Assembly: GCF_001311985.1 (NCBI RefSeq)
Contig: NZ_BBCJ01000024.1
Coordinates: 1 to 64,000 of the forward strand
Length of the DNA stretch: 64,000 nt
Origin: Geotalea toluenoxydans JCM 15764
Lineage (GTDB): Bacteria; Desulfobacterota; Desulfuromonadia; Geobacterales; Geobacteraceae
Direction of reading: 5' to 3'
Shown piece after piece: positions 42,726-50,162 of the stretch. Position numbers and translations under genes: made by a program. The first letter of the stretch is position 1. Every line of letters begins with the position of its first letter. The notes beneath the pieces were generated by a model. That model had not been told where the DNA came from, did no database searches, and saw only the letters and a program-made list of their open reading frames with translations.

Positions 42726-43256
42726 TTACCGCCGCATCATGCCGCCACCGCCACGCATCATGCCGCCTCGGAAGCCCATACTCCGTTCGGTGCGATTCAA
42801 GCGCATTTCCCCCATGCCCCGTCCCGACCAGAGACCGATACCCTTCTCGTCGCGAAGCTCCACCCGGCTGCCGCGGGTCTTGTCGGTAAGCTTCTGGGCC
42901 ATGAGATAACTCTTGCCATCCTGTCCCTGGGCCAGTGAGCCCTTGGCGGTCACTTCGTCGTTGACGTTTATGGCGATGCCCTTTGTCTCCCAGAACGATG
43001 ACGGACCGACGCAAATATTGATGATTTCGTCGCTGCTTTTGACCGTGATCGTGACCTGTTTCTCCGGGGAATTGCGGGGAGGGCCGATGACCGTACCGTT
43101 AATGGTGGTGACGGTATTGATATCGTAGCCGCCGTTCAGGTCAAGACCGCTCCTGGTGGAGTCGCTGCCGAAACCAAAACCGGCCCATGCAGCTCCGGTC
43201 AAAACCGGGCACAGGATGGTTGCGGCAATCAAGATGAAGACATGGCGGCTGGGCAT
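42726..43256 (-). CDS. Exported OB-fold-like protein with Met/Arg/Gly tail
   Basis: A protein of 176 residues with a signal peptide (cleaved after GAAWA). The central part (about 45-130) is beta-rich: INGTVIGPPRNSPEKQVTIT, VKSSDEIINICVGP and VNDEVTAKGSLAQG resemble the DUF5666/magnetosome-chaperone OB-fold group. The tail is MGFRGGMMRGGGGMMRR. The role is unknown; Met-rich tails can bind Cu(I) or Ag(I), but there is no direct evidence here. It is followed by the barrel gene on the same strand. Confidence 0.65.
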   Translation of the reverse strand: MPSRHVFILIAATILCPVLTGAAWAGFGFGSDSTRSGLDLNGGYDINTVTTINGTVIGPPRNSPEKQVTITVKSSDEIINICVGPSSFWETKGIAINVNDEVTAKGSLAQGQDGKSYLMAQKLTDKTRGSRVELRDEKGIGLWSGRGMGEMRLNRTERSMGFRGGMMRGGGGMMRR

Positions 43257-43270
43257 GGGGTGTTACCTTT

Positions 43271-43561
43271 TCAATTGTTCGGTGGTGGCGCCTGTTCGAT
43301 CTGTGCAGGCGCCGGTTGCGATACGGTTGCATCTCTCTGATACTGCTTGCCGCGGCCGTCCATGGGGCGTTGGTTTCCTGTCCCCTGTCCCTTCGGACCG
43401 GTGCCGTCGCAGGCAGGCTTGGTTGCAGCTGCTCTGTTCTGGCAGTTGGCACAACCGCCGTTGCCGTTGCCCCGTGATCCGTTGCTTCCCTTGGCAAACG
43501 CGGGGAAGGCACCGGCAAGGACGGCAATTGCCGTGACCGTATAGATCAAAGTTTTTTTCAT
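43271..43561 (-). CDS. Small exported Gly/Asn/Gln-rich protein
   Basis: A protein of 96 residues with a clear signal peptide (MKKTLIYTVTAIAVLAGAFP, cleaved after AFA). The mature part is low in complexity, rich in Gly, Asn, Gln and Pro, with a CANC pair and one more Cys. It is first in the minus-strand unit that ends with the lipoprotein, and a sigma-54-like promoter stands 40 bases upstream. AGGAGG precedes the ATG. No function is recognised. Confidence 0.65.
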   Translation of the reverse strand: MKKTLIYTVTAIAVLAGAFPAFAKGSNGSRGNGNGGCANCQNRAAATKPACDGTGPKGQGTGNQRPMDGRGKQYQRDATVSQPAPAQIEQAPPPNN

Positions 43562-43600
43562 GGTTCCTCCTTCTCTGGAATATTTTGCTGAAGGAGTTAT

Positions 43601-43617
43601 TCCATGTTCCGTGCCAA
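43601..43617 (-). promoter_or_regulatory. Sigma-54-like promoter of the exported-protein unit
   Basis: The minus strand reads TGGCACG-GAAC-ATGGA. The -24 part is a perfect match; the -12 part differs at two places (consensus TTGCA/T). Confidence 0.4.
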
Positions 43618-43680
43618 GGGGACTATTCCCTGCAACATTGCGGAATCATTGCCTAAGCCAATGGACAGCCTTGATGGATG

Positions 43681-43720
43681 TGGTGCAGGAAATTGCACTA
43701 GTGGTGAAAGGATTGCACCA
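43681..43720 (-). promoter_or_regulatory. Candidate upstream activator sites for the sigma-54 regulator
   Basis: TGGTGCA-GGAAA-TTGCAC and TGGTGAA-AGGAT-TGCACCA are two adjacent imperfect palindromes, about 65-115 bases upstream of the sigma-54-like promoter and immediately after the regulator gene. Confidence 0.45.
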
Positions 43721-43722
43721 TC

Positions 43723-45081
43723 CTATGTCTCGCCAATGAGGTCGTATTCCCTGAGCCTGTATTGCAGGGTCCGGCGGGAAATTCCCAGTTCGTCGGCCGT
43801 CAGTCTGCGGTTGCCACGGTTTTTTTGCAGGGCCTTGACGATCATTTCCCGCTCCATGCTGCGCAGCATATCTCTGCTGCCTCCTGGCTTTTCCAGGACT
43901 TGGTGGGTGAAAAGCGATTCGGGCAGGTGTTCAGGTCTGATGCAGTCGTGGGCAAGGATAGCCGCCCGTTCCATGACGTTCTGCAACTCCCGCACGTTGC
44001 CGGGCCAAGGATGGGAGCGCATGGCCCTGAGTACCTCCGGCTCGATTCGCTGCAGCTTCTTATTGAGTTGACGGCAGAAACGCTGCAGGAAGAAATCCAC
44101 CAGGGCCGGCAAGGCATCTAGCCGCTCACGCAGCGGTGGGAGCAACAGGGGGAAGACATTCAGGCGGTAATACAGGTCTTCGCGGAAGCGCCTCGCGGCA
44201 ACTTCATCCTCCAGGTGGCGGTTGGTGGCGGCTATGATACGCACGTCGGCCTTGATTTCTTTGCGCCCGCCAACCCGCTCGAAGACGCGTTCCTGTATAA
44301 CGCGCAGCAGCTTTGCCTGGACAGCCGGCGGCATTTCCCCCACCTCGTCGAGGAAGATGGTTCCCCCGGCTGCCAGCTCGAACTTACCCTGTCGCGCCTG
44401 CAAGGCTCCGGTGAATGCTCCCCGTTCATGGCCGAAAAGTTCGCTTTCCAGGAGATTTTCCGGGATTGCTGCACAGTTGAGAGCGACAAAAGGCAACCTG
44501 CTTCTTGGGCTGAGGAGGTGTACGGTCCTGGCAACCAGCTCCTTACCGGTGCCGCTTTCTCCACAGACAAGGACGTTGGCGGTCGTTGCCGCCACATCGT
44601 AGACCATCTTTCGCAGCGTCTGCATGACCTGCCCGGCAAAGACAAGTTCTTCGGGGGGAAGACCTGCCGCCTCCGCCTCCTTCAGGGAGAGAAAGGTCCG
44701 GTTTCTAGTCTGGCTCTCCATGGTCCTGGCGACCAGGGAGAGGAGCGCTTCCGGGGCGGCAAGGGGCTTGGTGAGAAAATCGACAGCACCTTCCTTCATG
44801 GCGGACACCGCCTCATCCACCGTGCCGAAGGCGGTCAAGAAGATGAATGGGGGCGAGCCAGGATCCTGTCTCGTTTCCCGAAACAGCTCAAGGCCGCTTT
44901 TGCCCGGCATTTTCAGGTCGGTAATGACCAAATCGAAGCTCTCCCCCGCAAGCACCCGGTCCCCCTCACGGCCATCACCTGCCAGACGCACTTCATACCC
45001 TTCGTCCTCCAGTATGGTCTGGAGAAAGCTCCTGAAGGTTTCGTCATCCTCGATCAACAGAATGCAACCTTTTGTTAACAC
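43723..45081 (-). CDS. Sigma-54-dependent response regulator (NtrC family)
   Basis: About 452 residues from GTG 45081, chosen for GGAGG seven bases upstream. The receiver domain (about 5-118) has DLVITDLKMPGKSG with the phospho-acceptor Asp. The AAA+ domain (about 145-380) has Walker A GESGTGKE, the sigma-54 contact loop GAFTGA and GTIFLDEVGEMPPAVQ. A Fis-type helix-turn-helix (NRRLTADELGISRRTLQYRL) ends the chain. It activates sigma-54 promoters when phosphorylated by the kinase encoded 11 bases upstream. The palindromes at 43681-43720 are candidate binding sites. Confidence 0.93.
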   Translation of the reverse strand: MLTKGCILLIEDDETFRSFLQTILEDEGYEVRLAGDGREGDRVLAGESFDLVITDLKMPGKSGLELFRETRQDPGSPPFIFLTAFGTVDEAVSAMKEGAVDFLTKPLAAPEALLSLVARTMESQTRNRTFLSLKEAEAAGLPPEELVFAGQVMQTLRKMVYDVAATTANVLVCGESGTGKELVARTVHLLSPRSRLPFVALNCAAIPENLLESELFGHERGAFTGALQARQGKFELAAGGTIFLDEVGEMPPAVQAKLLRVIQERVFERVGGRKEIKADVRIIAATNRHLEDEVAARRFREDLYYRLNVFPLLLPPLRERLDALPALVDFFLQRFCRQLNKKLQRIEPEVLRAMRSHPWPGNVRELQNVMERAAILAHDCIRPEHLPESLFTHQVLEKPGGSRDMLRSMEREMIVKALQKNRGNRRLTADELGISRRTLQYRLREYDLIGET

Positions 45082-45092
45082 TCGAAGCCTCC

Positions 45093-46316
45093 CTACGCCG
45101 CCATGGCGGCAGGAAAAGTCAAGGTAACCGCGGCGCCGCGGCCGGGTGCGCCGGCCACGTTGATGGTGCCGCCGTGTTCCTCGACGATCTTTTTGCAAAT
45201 GGCGAGCCCAAGGCCTGTCCCTCTGGCTTTGGTGGTAAAAAACGGTTCAAAGATCCGCTCTGCTACTTCATTGCCGATACCTGCTCCATTGTCGGTAATG
45301 ACCATGGTCACCCCTGCCTGTGACCGATCGGCAACGATATCGACCATTCCCCCATGGGGAACGGCCTGTACAGCGTTTTGCAGCAGATTGAGCATCACCT
45401 GTCCAAGACGATCCCGGTCGCCACTTAGCCTCAAGTCTTCCGGGCATTTAATGGAAATGATAACTCCCTTTGCTTCCACCTCTCCCCTGACCAGGGCAAC
45501 AGCCCCTTCGATAAGGCCACATACCACGAAATCAGTTGCAGAAATCGGTCCACTGCGGGCATAGGAGAGGAGATCGAAGACCAGGCTTTCCAGGCGCAAC
45601 GTTTCTGCGACGATCTTTCCGGCAAAGGCGCCGTTTCTTTCATCCATCGGCTTTTTCCCGATTACCTGGGCGAAACCCTTGATTCCTGCCAAGGGGTTTC
45701 TGATTTCGTGGGCGAGCATGGCACCCATTTCCCCCAGCCTGGCAAGGTCTTCCCGGCGGGCCATTTCCCGCTGGTGCTCCTTTTCCCTGAGGGCGAAGCG
45801 GTAGATGACGGCAGAGAGGATCCAGCCGGCCATTAGCAGCGAAAAGAGGATCGCCATGTTGAGTTTCGCCTTGCGGATAACGGTGTCTGCCCGATAGGTA
45901 TGGAGGGTGAGGTGCAGTTTAAGGGTACTGCCCTGGAGGTGGATGGGGGTGACGTATTCGTAGGCCCGTTCTCCGGTGCCGAGGGTGACGCGACCCTCGC
46001 CCGTTCCGGGTCCCGCTGCTGACAGACGAGCGGCTTCGGCCGGTTGGCCGATCAGATCGGGGTTGGAGTGAAAGCGATAGATGCCTTTGTCGTCGGTCAG
46101 GGCGAGAAAGGCCATATCGGCAGGATGGAGCCCCTCAAGCGTCTCCAGGGATGGATCATGATAGGCGATATTTTCCACGGCCGAGGTTATGGAGAGGGCG
46201 ACGCCGCGAAGATTTTCCTCGGCAATGGCAGAAGCATCGTGATAATTGCGCACTGCAAACCAGCATAGTGCCGTGGTCAAGACTATACCGCCAAGCAGAA
46301 CAACTCTTTTCAGCAT
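45093..46316 (-). CDS. Membrane sensor histidine kinase
   Basis: A protein of 407 residues. Two membrane helices (about 5-22 and 155-175) enclose a periplasmic sensing domain of about 125 residues. The dimerisation/phospho-transfer box is MLAHEIRNPLAGIKGF, with His the phosphorylation site. The ATPase domain shows NLLQNAVQA, ITDNGAGI and GTGLGLAICKKIVEEHGG. It resembles ZraS-type metal or envelope sensors in layout. It is co-transcribed with the regulator downstream and follows the DUF302 gene by 7 bases. The signal is unknown; metals are plausible from the neighbours. Confidence 0.92.
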   Translation of the reverse strand: MLKRVVLLGGIVLTTALCWFAVRNYHDASAIAEENLRGVALSITSAVENIAYHDPSLETLEGLHPADMAFLALTDDKGIYRFHSNPDLIGQPAEAARLSAAGPGTGEGRVTLGTGERAYEYVTPIHLQGSTLKLHLTLHTYRADTVIRKAKLNMAILFSLLMAGWILSAVIYRFALREKEHQREMARREDLARLGEMGAMLAHEIRNPLAGIKGFAQVIGKKPMDERNGAFAGKIVAETLRLESLVFDLLSYARSGPISATDFVVCGLIEGAVALVRGEVEAKGVIISIKCPEDLRLSGDRDRLGQVMLNLLQNAVQAVPHGGMVDIVADRSQAGVTMVITDNGAGIGNEVAERIFEPFFTTKARGTGLGLAICKKIVEEHGGTINVAGAPGRGAAVTLTFPAAMAA

Positions 46317-46323
46317 CCGTTTC

Positions 46324-46722
46324 TCACAGTACCGACAGCACCCGCTCCATTTTCTCCCTGACCTTTCCGGCCAGCTGGGATATTTCAGGATTGCCGATCA
46401 GGGACAGGGCTGCCACCGGGTCCATTATCATGACGGCAGTGCTGCCGTCATCCGTCTCGTAAACAACCACGTTGCAGGGGAGCAGGGTGCCGATATTCAG
46501 CTCCCTGGCGAATGCCTCCCAGGCCATTGCCGGGTTGCATGCCCCTAAAATGACATATCTGCGGAAATTCCTGTCCAGCTTCTCCTTGAACTTGCGGGAG
46601 ACATCGATTTCGGTGAGAATCCCGAAACCTTCCTGGAGCAGCTCTTTTCGTACTTTCGTTTCCGTTTCCTCGAATGAAGACTGCACTGTTTTACCGAAAG
46701 CATATGGTGTCTGCAGGTCCAT
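46324..46722 (-). CDS. DUF302 family protein
   Basis: A protein of 132 residues. ATG 46722 is favoured over a longer frame because AAGGAG stands 7 bases upstream. FEETETKVRKELLQEGFGIL, the YVILGACNPAMAWEAF block and the GTLLPCNVVVYE motif are typical of DUF302, whose two conserved Cys are CNP and PCN. The structure is known as a two-layer fold but the function is not settled; members are often near metal or sulfur genes. It is first in an operon with the sensor kinase and regulator. Confidence 0.85.
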   Translation of the reverse strand: MDLQTPYAFGKTVQSSFEETETKVRKELLQEGFGILTEIDVSRKFKEKLDRNFRRYVILGACNPAMAWEAFARELNIGTLLPCNVVVYETDDGSTAVMIMDPVAALSLIGNPEISQLAGKVREKMERVLSVL

Positions 46723-46919
46723 GGCGAGCTCCTTACTGAAAGGTAGTGAAGGTCTCTCGCCACTCAGGACCAAAACAGCATGCCACAGGAGGTGGGAGAA
46801 AGTCGATGAATTTTGTGGCTGGTCGCTGAATGGCGGGTACTTCCATGGTACCAGATTTAGCCCCTTGAGCAAGATGAGCCTACGAAAGCGAATATGGATG
46901 ATAAGGCCTGGCTAACTTC

Positions 46920-46948
46920 TTGACATTCTGCAACCGACCCACTATAAA
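46920..46948 (+). promoter_or_regulatory. Strong sigma-70-type promoter directly before the Cys-rich gene
   Basis: TTGACA, a 17-base spacer and TATAAA. The predicted transcript start coincides with the ATG at 46955, implying a leaderless message. Confidence 0.65.
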
Positions 46949-46954
46949 AGTCCC

Positions 46955-47317
46955 ATGGGTAGAACAGCGGCTGTTAAATTCGTTTCCTGGATTCTTCTTC
47001 TGGTCGTGCTGGCCGTGACGCTGCATTGCGTCAAGGAAAACGCCCATGCCGTGCAAAACTGCCTCCCCATGGCCGGCGACCCTACCTCCTGTCAAAAGAT
47101 ACAATCTCACCAGTGCCCTTGTTCCCCCCTGGAACAGGACCAGAACCACAATGATTGCGACGCCTGCATCAATTGCGTTTGCCATGCACCTCTTACGGTC
47201 CAGCAATTCCACTTCAGTTACAACCCCATCATCATTAGTTTTAGCTCGTCTGATCCCTTCAAGCACTTACCCGAAGTCTATCTTTCCAAGTTTGTCCCTC
47301 CTCAGAATCAAGCCTGA
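46955..47317 (+). CDS. Exported Cys-rich small protein upstream of the metal-efflux genes
   Basis: A protein of 120 residues with an N-terminal membrane helix or signal peptide (VSWILLLVVLAVTLHCV). The centre holds eight Cys within about 50 residues, in patterns such as CQKIQSHQCPC and CDACINCVCH, together with several His, like a periplasmic metal-binding segment. CVCH is not a heme CxxCH. The ATG is only 6 bases after the promoter's -10 box, so it may be translated from a leaderless transcript. It precedes czcC by 105 bases. No family is recognised; a metal-sensing or chaperone role is only a guess. Confidence 0.6.
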   Translation: MGRTAAVKFVSWILLLVVLAVTLHCVKENAHAVQNCLPMAGDPTSCQKIQSHQCPCSPLEQDQNHNDCDACINCVCHAPLTVQQFHFSYNPIIISFSSSDPFKHLPEVYLSKFVPPQNQA

Positions 47318-47422
47318 CCAGTTTCGACGGGAGTAGTTCGCCCTCTTCAGTCGTGGTACGTCCCCGTATCCTTTAGCATTGTCGCATCAAAACGAATAAA
47401 CAGAATAAAGGAGGTTTTTCCT

Positions 47423-48709
47423 TTGAGAACAACTGTATTTGGAAAAGGAGCTCGGCTCTTTGTGCCCGGCATCCTCTGTTTTCTGACTTCTGCACCGGTA
47501 TTCGCTGAGACACAAAAGCTGGCGTTGCCGCAGGTAATCGAAATTTCGTTACAGAACAACGGTGATCTCAAATCGTTCCGTGAAGAGAAAGGCATTCGCG
47601 ATGCCGGTAAAAACCGTGCCGGACTGCTGCCCAATCCTACCCTCGAACTGGACGGGGGCACCGGTGCCCTGACCGGCAGCAGCGCCGAAAACAGCCTGTC
47701 GCTAGGGATTTCCCAGGAGTTCCTGCTGGCCGGAAAACGCCATAAACGGCTCGCCATCGCCGAACAGGAACTGGCAGCGTACCGGTGGCAACTGGCTGAT
47801 CGCGAACGAGTGCTCCGCGAAGAGGTCAAGACGGCATTCCATGACGCCATACTGGCCGAACAGCGGCTTAACCTGACGGACCGTTCCATTGCACTCAACA
47901 CACAACTCCTTGATGTGACAAAGGAGCGTCTGGCCGCCGGAGACATCCCGGAGTTGGAAATGAATCTGGTCAAAGTGGAATTGACGCGCAGTGAAGGTAC
48001 ACGGATCGAGGTCGAGCGTGCGTTGCTGCAAAACCGCGCCAGACTTTTCACGCTGATGGGGCTGCCGGCCATTGAATCTCCGGCGATTGCAGGGAATCCG
48101 GATAACGACCTGCCTGCGGCAAAGAGTCTGGTCGATCTGAAACAGCTGGCGCTTGTGAAACGTCCTGATCTGAAAGTATTGGAGGCGGAAAAATCAAGGG
48201 GGGAAGCGGATATTGCCCTTGCCAAGTCGGAAGCCATCCCGAACCTTACCGCCGGCTTCACGGTAACACGCGAGACAACGACCATAGAGGTGGGCGGAGT
48301 GGAAGGCAAGGACACGGACTATATCGTCGGCGTCAAGCTGTCGATCCCCATTCCGGTGTTCGACAAAAATCAGGCCGGTATTCAAGAAGCCAGGGCCAAG
48401 CGGACTACCACCGACAGCCGTTTTACTGCAGCCACAAGGAGAGCTGAACGGGAAGTAGAGACTGCCCATGCCAGCTATCTCAATGCCGACAAGGTCCTCA
48501 CACTCTACAAATCGAACATCATTCCCCAGCTTGAAGAAAACCTGAAGCTGACCCAGGAAGCATATCGTCTCGGTGAAGTCGGCATTCTGGCCGTCATACA
48601 GGAACAAAAGAAATTCTTCGAAATCAATGAAGCTTACCTTACGGCGCTTCACAGCCGGCAGCTGGCGCTGACAAAGCTGGAGGCGGCGGTGGGTGTGTCA
48701 TTGGATTAA
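47423..48709 (+). CDS. CzcC-like outer-membrane efflux protein
   Basis: A TolC-family protein of 428 residues with a TTG start and AAGGAGG eight bases upstream. A signal peptide ends at VFA. Two outer-membrane efflux repeats are visible: the first with KNRAGLLPNPTLELDGG, the second with PVFDKNQAGIQEARAKRTTT. Long helical stretches with heptads make up the periplasmic tunnel. It would be the outer channel of a CzcCBA-type tripartite pump with the next two genes. Confidence 0.9.
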   Translation: MRTTVFGKGARLFVPGILCFLTSAPVFAETQKLALPQVIEISLQNNGDLKSFREEKGIRDAGKNRAGLLPNPTLELDGGTGALTGSSAENSLSLGISQEFLLAGKRHKRLAIAEQELAAYRWQLADRERVLREEVKTAFHDAILAEQRLNLTDRSIALNTQLLDVTKERLAAGDIPELEMNLVKVELTRSEGTRIEVERALLQNRARLFTLMGLPAIESPAIAGNPDNDLPAAKSLVDLKQLALVKRPDLKVLEAEKSRGEADIALAKSEAIPNLTAGFTVTRETTTIEVGGVEGKDTDYIVGVKLSIPIPVFDKNQAGIQEARAKRTTTDSRFTAATRRAEREVETAHASYLNADKVLTLYKSNIIPQLEENLKLTQEAYRLGEVGILAVIQEQKKFFEINEAYLTALHSRQLALTKLEAAVGVSLD

Positions 48710-48715
48710 TCTATC

Positions 48716-48772
48716 GTAGGGGCGATCCTTGTGATCGCCCAGATAAAGGGCAAATACAAGGTTTGCCCCTAC
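48716..48772. repeat. 57-bp two-hairpin intergenic repeat, copy 2
   Basis: GTAGGGGCGATC-CTTGT-GATCGCCC and GGGCAAA-TACAAGG-TTTGCCCCTAC. Outer ends GTAGGGGC/GCCCCTAC are inverted. It fills the gap between the czcC- and czcB-like genes. Confidence 0.9.
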
Positions 48773-48797
48773 ACGACCAACGTATTTGGAGGCATCA

Positions 48798-50075
48798 GTG
48801 AACAAGAAAGCGATCATCATCGGACTCATCCTTGCCCTGGCCCTGGGGGGCGGCGTCGCCTACCGGCTGACCCACTCCGTAACAGGAGGTGACGAGCATG
48901 GGGAACATAAGGACGAAAAGGCAGATAGCCATAAGGAAGAAAAAGAAGGCGGCCATAAAGAAGAAGGAGAGCATAAAGAAAAAAAAGAAGGCCATGAGGG
49001 CCATGACGAGGCAGGCAGCATCAAGATGACCGTCGAGGTGCAGAAGCAGAATGGTGTGGTTGTCGCCGTTGCGAAGAAGCAGCCCATTGCCGGTATGATC
49101 AGTGCCACCGGTAAGGTTGAGGCCAATGCCGACCGAATAGCTCATGTCTCACCGCGCATCTCAGGCAAGATAGTCGCCGTTAAGGCCTCTTTAGGGGATA
49201 GCGTGGCTTCTGGACAATCCTTGGCGACCCTGGACAGCATCGAACTGGGGGAAGCCCTCAACCGTTACCAACAGTCGAAAACGAAACTTGCCCTGGCCCA
49301 GTCGAATATGGACCGGATCAAGGCCCTGGTGGAAAAGAAGATTGCCGCTCGCAAGGATATCTTCCAGGCAGAAACCGATTACAAGACCGCCCAAACCGAG
49401 CTGCATACCGACGAAGAGCGCTTGTCGCTGTATGGCATTTCTGCGTCTGATCTCAAAGGAGACGGCCACAAAAAGCCGCGTCTGCCGGTACGCTCCCCAA
49501 TCGGCGGCATCATTACCGAAAAACACGCTATCGTCGGCGAACTGGCCGATCCCTCCAAAAGCCTCTACACCGTTGCCGACCTCTCATCGGTATGGGTGTT
49601 GGTGGACATTCATGAAAAGGACCTGGCCAAGGTGCGTAGGGGACAGCCGGCAATTGTCTCGGTCGGCGCATACCCCGACCAGAAGCTGAAAGGTCGTATC
49701 ACGTACATCGCCGATTTAGTTGACGAGACTACCAGAACTGTTAAAGCGCGGATTGAAGTTCCCAATCCCGGTCGGAAGCTGAAACCGGAGATGTTCGCTA
49801 CCGTCCAATTGGCGCTTTCGGCTGATGCACCGCCGGTTCTGGCTGTTCCCGAAGATGCCGTGCAGGACTTGGATGGTAAAAAGGTGGTTTTTGTAGCGGA
49901 GAATGAAACTGAATTCGCGGCGCGCCAGGTTCAGGCAGGCCGGGTGTCAGGCGGCATGGTCGAGATTGTTTTCGGCCTGAAAGACGGTGAGCGCTACGCA
50001 ATCAAGGGAGCGTTCATTCTCAAGTCGGAACTGAAGAAGGGCGAAGTTGTCGACGAGCACGGCCACGGAAAATGA
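48798..50075 (+). CDS. CzcB-like periplasmic adaptor with His/Lys/Glu-rich segment
   Basis: About 425 residues from GTG 48798 (GGAGG five bases upstream). An N-terminal membrane helix (about 3-20) is followed by a segment of about 45 residues made almost only of His, Lys, Glu and Gly, with ten or more His, suited to binding divalent metal. The lipoyl-like domain (RISGKIVAVKASLGDSVASG), a helical hairpin (about 150-205) and the beta-barrel domain (GIITEKHAIVGELADPSKSL) follow. It connects the inner-membrane pump to the outer channel and may deliver periplasmic metal. Confidence 0.9.
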   Translation: MNKKAIIIGLILALALGGGVAYRLTHSVTGGDEHGEHKDEKADSHKEEKEGGHKEEGEHKEKKEGHEGHDEAGSIKMTVEVQKQNGVVVAVAKKQPIAGMISATGKVEANADRIAHVSPRISGKIVAVKASLGDSVASGQSLATLDSIELGEALNRYQQSKTKLALAQSNMDRIKALVEKKIAARKDIFQAETDYKTAQTELHTDEERLSLYGISASDLKGDGHKKPRLPVRSPIGGIITEKHAIVGELADPSKSLYTVADLSSVWVLVDIHEKDLAKVRRGQPAIVSVGAYPDQKLKGRITYIADLVDETTRTVKARIEVPNPGRKLKPEMFATVQLALSADAPPVLAVPEDAVQDLDGKKVVFVAENETEFAARQVQAGRVSGGMVEIVFGLKDGERYAIKGAFILKSELKKGEVVDEHGHGK

Positions 50076-50087
50076 TGTTTCCCTTTC

Positions 50088-50144
50088 GTAGGGGCGATTC
50101 TTGTAATCGCCCTAACTTCGGGCAAACACAAGGTTTGCCCCTAC
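50088..50144. repeat. 57-bp two-hairpin intergenic repeat, copy 3
   Basis: GTAGGGGCGATT-CTTGT-AATCGCCC and GGGCAAA-CACAAGG-TTTGCCCCTAC. Nearly identical to copy 2. It fills the gap between the czcB- and czcA-like genes. Confidence 0.9.
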
Positions 50145-50162
50145 ATAAAGAGGCTCTGATCG

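Noticed and set aside
43601..43617. A perfect sigma-54 promoter
   Set aside because: The -12 element lacks the conserved C, so it is listed only as sigma-54-like.
47146..47200. Heme-binding CxxCH sites in the Cys-rich protein
   Set aside because: The only near match (CVCH) has the wrong spacing, so it is not annotated as a cytochrome.
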